Made by a program: the position numbers and the translations under genes
The notes under the pieces: generated by a model
Told to the model about the DNA's origin: nothing
The model's database searches: none
What the model saw: the letters and a program-made list of their open reading frames with translations, nothing else
Shown: piece by piece, positions 5,536 through 7,693 of the stretch
Position numbering within the stretch: the first letter of the stretch is position 1
How the letters are laid out: every line of letters begins with the position of its first letter
From: Deltaproteobacteria bacterium
GTDB lineage: Bacteria > Desulfobacterota > Desulfarculia > Adiutricales > JAGVGV01
NCBI GenBank assembly: GCA_020056895.1
Contig: JAGVGV010000705.1
Location: forward strand, 1 to 7,693
Direction: 5' to 3'
Length of the DNA: 7,693 nt

Positions 5536-7188
5536 CTACTGGTTCGGATGGAGCAACTGAGTCAACAGATCGTTGAGAAAGGCTTCGGGGTCTTTTATGG
5601 CTTCGCGGGTCAAGGTGAACCGGGAATGGCCGGTTTTGTCCTTGATAAGGCTCAGGCCGTATTTGAAATCCCGGATAATGAGGTCGCAAACATGCTCCAC
5701 GGGTTCACCGGCGACCAGCATCCGGCGGACGATCTCGTCGGCCGCGTCTTCGGTGAATTCTATGGTCAGGCCGTGCTTTTCGAAAAAGGTCAGGCCGCAG
5801 CTTTCGATCTGTTCATACATCCGGTCCAGCCGGTCGGCGGCGGACCCCAGGTCCAGGAACTGATCGCTGATGAATTCGGCCAACAGCCCGGCTCGGGAGG
5901 GCGACAGGAGGGACCCGTGCCGGTACAGCATCCCCTGGCTCCCCTGCTCAATGGCCGCCATTACCACCCGCCGCTCCTCCTCGGTCAGCCTCAGGTAGTC
6001 CCGGTCCAGGTCGGGGGCGTGGGGATCGGCCAACAGCCGGGCCAGTTCCTCTTCGGGGTGGGCCACGGTTCGGGCCGTTACGGCCAACCGGCGGATGTCG
6101 GTGGATGGAAGCCGGGCCTCGAAGGGGATCAATGCCTCCTCGATGGCCGAAACCAGGCCCCGGGCGCCGGTTTTGGTCTGAGCCGCCCGATGGGCGAAAG
6201 CGGCCAGGGCCTCATCATCGATCTTCAGATCGATGCCATACGACCGGAAATCCTTTTTCTTGCTGGTGATGATGGGGTTGTTGGGGTTTTTGAGAATCTG
6301 GTACAGGTCCGACTCGGATAAGGGGTCCAATACGGCCACCACGGGCAGCCGGCCCACGAATTCACTTTCGAACCCGAATTCGATCAGGTCGTCGGCCGTA
6401 ACGTGATGGAGGAACCGGGCGCTGTTGTCCTTGGACGAAATTTCCGCCGTAAACCCCATTCCCTGGGCGTTCAACCGTTTTTTGACGATCCCGGGCAGGT
6501 CCGGAAAAGCCCCGCTCATGATGAACAGAATGTTCCGGGTGTTGATGGTTTTCCGTTCCACCTTGCCGGTGCGGCGGTACCGTTCAATGGCCTGAAGCTG
6601 GCTGATGGGATCGTGGGCCGCCTTGAGGTCCACTTCGGTTTCTTCCATGGGTTTGAGCAGCGCCCGCTGGACTCCGGCCCGGGATACATCCGGCCCGATC
6701 AGGTTGGGCGTGGCCGCGATCTTGTCCACTTCGTCCAGATAAATAATACCGTGTTCCGCCAGTTCCTTGTCTTCCCCCGCTTCGTAATATAGCTGGCGGA
6801 CCAGGTCTTCCACGTCGCCGCCCACGTATCCGGTTTCGGAAAACTTGGTGGCGTCGGCCTTGACCATGGGCACGCCCAATTTTTTGGCCACCAGTTTGAT
6901 CATGTACGTCTTGCCCACGCCGGTGGACCCGATCATCAGGATGTTGTTTTTGATCTGGCCCACGCTCCGGCCGCCGTCGTCTTCGGGCAGACCGCGATTG
7001 AACTGGATCCGGTTAAAATGAGTGGCCACCTTGGTGGCGATAACGGCCTTGGCTTTGTCCTGGCGGATGATGTACTGGTCCAGGTATTCCTTTAGTTCCA
7101 TAGGCTTCAAGTTGAATTGAATCCCGTCCAGGCCGGAAGAGGGGGTTTCCCGCCCCAGATCGATGCCGCGCTGACTGATGATGGCCAT
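5536..7188 (-). CDS. ClpX-like AAA+ unfoldase/ATPase variant without zinc-binding domain
   Basis: This 550-residue protein has a ClpX/HslU-type AAA+ module at about residues 25-370. It shows Walker A GSTGVGKT (87-94), the substrate-gripping pore loop GYVG (120-123) and Walker B IIYLDEVDK (148-156). The arginine finger is R280 in EFVGRLP, and sensor 2 is R343 in KTGARGL. True ClpX is about 420 residues and starts with a four-cysteine zinc domain; here no such domain precedes the AAA+ core. The ClpX RKH substrate loop is replaced by a longer segment (about 184-217). A Met-Gly-Phe (244-246) stands where ClpX has the IGF loop that docks ClpP. About 180 residues follow the sensor-2 region, including an acidic-helical tail (IEFTEDAADEIVRRM) resembling a second lid domain. 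The start ATG (7186-7188) has AAGGGG just upstream. It probably remodels or unfolds proteins; targets and protease partner are unknown. Confidence 0.85.
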   Translation of the reverse strand: MAIISQRGIDLGRETPSSGLDGIQFNLKPMELKEYLDQYIIRQDKAKAVIATKVATHFNRIQFNRGLPEDDGGRSVGQIKNNILMIGSTGVGKTYMIKLVAKKLGVPMVKADATKFSETGYVGGDVEDLVRQLYYEAGEDKELAEHGIIYLDEVDKIAATPNLIGPDVSRAGVQRALLKPMEETEVDLKAAHDPISQLQAIERYRRTGKVERKTINTRNILFIMSGAFPDLPGIVKKRLNAQGMGFTAEISSKDNSARFLHHVTADDLIEFGFESEFVGRLPVVAVLDPLSESDLYQILKNPNNPIITSKKKDFRSYGIDLKIDDEALAAFAHRAAQTKTGARGLVSAIEEALIPFEARLPSTDIRRLAVTARTVAHPEEELARLLADPHAPDLDRDYLRLTEEERRVVMAAIEQGSQGMLYRHGSLLSPSRAGLLAEFISDQFLDLGSAADRLDRMYEQIESCGLTFFEKHGLTIEFTEDAADEIVRRMLVAGEPVEHVCDLIIRDFKYGLSLIKDKTGHSRFTLTREAIKDPEAFLNDLLTQLLHPNQ

Positions 7189-7250
7189 GATGCCCCTTTC
7201 CGAACCGGTGGCCCGTGAGAAAACCGCCGAAATACGTTCTTGGTGACTTA

Positions 7251-7279
7251 AGTATAATCCCCAACCCGGCCCATTTCAA
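7251..7279 (-). promoter_or_regulatory. Sigma70-type promoter for the AAA+ gene
   Basis: Read on the minus strand, TTGAAA (7279-7274) and TATACT (7256-7251) are separated by exactly 17 bp. Each box differs from consensus at one position. Transcription would start near 7244, giving a leader of about 56 nt before the ATG at 7188. No heat-shock-sigma pattern is evident (no CCCCAT-type -10 box). Confidence 0.6.
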
Positions 7280-7284
7280 CCTTA

Positions 7285-7567
7285 GGGGGGTGGGACGGAT
7301 GGGGCACGAAATTGATATGTAAATGAATAATAATAGGTTATATGGAATCCATCCCGAGGGACGGCTTCCGGAGGGGAAAGCGGAGTGAAGGCATGGGGCG
7401 GCAAGGGGAGCCGGGAAACCTCACCCGATGCCGACCTTTTCCTGGGTTTATCGTGCCCGAAGTCCTTGGTAATCGCGGGGGCGCGTCCGAAGGGAGCGGC
7501 GGGGGAGGGACTCATCCGGTCGAAGCCCCTCCACTCCGCCCCCCGTGTCGCCCGCCGGCGCCGCCGG
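7285..7567. other. GC-rich non-coding intergenic region with stem-forming sequences
   Basis: Between the AAA+ promoter and the end of the sensor gene I find no ORF with protein-like composition. The translations possible here are Pro/Arg/Gly-rich artefacts. The region begins with a G-run cluster (7285-7304), then an AT-rich patch (about 7308-7343). It continues with a set of nested stems (7344-7442) and a GGAGGG/CCCTCC stem (7504-7509 with 7527-7532). It ends at a GC hairpin (7554-7568). It may hold the 3' end or terminator of the sensor transcript; I cannot assign an RNA family. Confidence 0.45.
7344..7369 (-). other. Imperfect hairpin, possible terminator or RNA structure
   Basis: GGAA-T-CC-A-TCC (7344-7354) pairs with GGA-C-GG-C-TTCC (7359-7369) around a 4-nt loop. 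On the minus strand one of the two mismatches becomes a G-U wobble, so that strand folds better. It is followed there by an AT-rich stretch (7343-7308) rather than a clean T-run. It lies about 200 nt downstream of the sensor gene's stop. Confidence 0.25.
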
Positions 7568-7568
7568 C
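7554..7568 (-). other. GC hairpin overlapping the sensor gene's stop codon
   Basis: GCCGGC (7554-7559) and GCCGGC (7563-7568) are separated by three bases and are each self-complementary, so they form a 6-bp GC stem on either strand. The stem begins at the last base of the sensor gene's TAG stop. No T-tract follows on the minus strand, so this is at best a 3'-end stabilising structure. Confidence 0.3.
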
Positions 7569-7693
7569 TATTCTTCCGCCACGTCCTCTTCGGATTCCAT
7601 GCGAGCCAGGTCCTCGAACTTCAGGTCCAGGCCCAGGATGCCTACGATCGTGTCGTCTTCGTCCCGCAAGGGGCCGGACACGGTGATGCACAG
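7568..7693 (-). CDS. C-terminal part of a Cache/PDC-type sensor domain protein (partial)
   Basis: On the minus strand the frame is open from the right edge to TAG at 7570-7568 and encodes 41 residues: CITVSGPLRDEDDTIVGILG, then LDLKFEDLARMESEEDVAEE, preceded by one Leu. The pattern 'ITVS-G-P-x-R-D-E-x(3)-I-V-G-I-L-G-x-D-x-K-F-E-D-L' is the last strand pair and helix of extracytoplasmic or cytoplasmic Cache (PDC) sensor domains. The protein ends right after the domain with an acidic tail, so no histidine kinase, GGDEF or chemotaxis domain follows it. This fits a short stand-alone sensor protein, or a protein whose output domain lies upstream. It is transcribed in the same direction as the AAA+ gene, 379 bp away. 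The ligand is not deducible. Confidence 0.7.
   Translation of the reverse strand: MCITVSGPLRDEDDTIVGILGLDLKFEDLARMESEEDVAEE

Noticed and set aside
5464..6321. 285-codon open frame on the plus strand opposite the AAA+ gene
   Set aside because: Its Gly/Gln/Pro-rich translation has no domain, and it is a shadow of the ClpX-like gene.
7282..7515. Minus-strand open frame of 77 codons between the sensor and AAA+ genes
   Set aside because: It has a low-complexity Pro/Ser/Ala translation, no family resemblance, and overlaps the AAA+ promoter region.
7342..7686. Plus-strand open frame of 114 codons at the right edge
   Set aside because: The Pro/Arg/Gly-rich composition reflects GC-rich non-coding DNA, and the frame runs antisense into the sensor gene. 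No ribosome binding site or domain is visible.
1..7693. CRISPR arrays, tRNA/rRNA genes, insertion sequences, attachment sites
   Set aside because: I saw no regularly spaced repeats, cloverleaf with CCA-type end, rRNA-like sequence, transposase motif or flanking terminal inverted repeats.

Overview
The window looks like part of the chromosome of an anaerobic, moderately GC-rich bacterium, most likely a sulfate-reducing Desulfobacterota-type organism. This is an inference. It rests on an oxygen-sensitive glycyl radical enzyme (GRE) with its radical-SAM activase, an SCP2-like protein, a variant ClpX-type ATPase and a Cache-type sensor tail. Nothing in the window fixes the species. I see no rRNA, tRNA, CRISPR array, insertion sequence or integrase.

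Left edge (about 1-393, + strand): the 3' end of a small membrane-protein gene, a 14-bp perfect palindrome, and a 29-codon single-helix membrane ORF with a strong ribosome binding site.

Central operon (about 394-5256, + strand): a sigma70-like promoter embedded in nested inverted and direct repeats precedes a TetR-family regulator. The regulator's stop codon overlaps (ATGA) the start of an SCP2-like lipid-carrier protein. Next come an 844-residue glycyl radical enzyme and, after a 138-bp gap, its radical-SAM activating enzyme with two extra Fe-S cluster motifs. The GRE keeps the residues that characterise B12-independent dehydratase and lyase GREs: His195, His312-Ser313, thiyl Cys468, Glu470, Asp482 and radical Gly819. 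It lacks the cysteine context I recall for benzylsuccinate and alkylsuccinate synthases. Its most unusual trait is a short cysteine-rich insert (Cys501, 504, 508, 514) just after the active-site cysteine segment. No small GRE subunit, microcompartment shell gene, alcohol/aldehyde dehydrogenase or transporter lies in the window, so the substrate cannot be named. Co-occurrence with a TetR regulator and an SCP2 fold suggests a hydrophobic or acyl-type substrate or product.

Convergent right half (about 5257-7693): a 279-bp intergenic stretch with candidate terminator hairpins separates the operon from a minus-strand gene for a ClpX-like AAA+ unfoldase. That protein lacks the zinc-binding domain, has a different substrate (RKH) loop and carries a long C-terminal extension. 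It has a good sigma70-like promoter of its own. A non-coding stretch of about 380 bp, GC-rich and able to form stems, lies between it and the minus-strand 3' end of a Cache/PDC-type sensor gene that runs off the right edge.

Best candidate for an undescribed system: the TetR / SCP2-like / Cys-insert GRE / activase operon.
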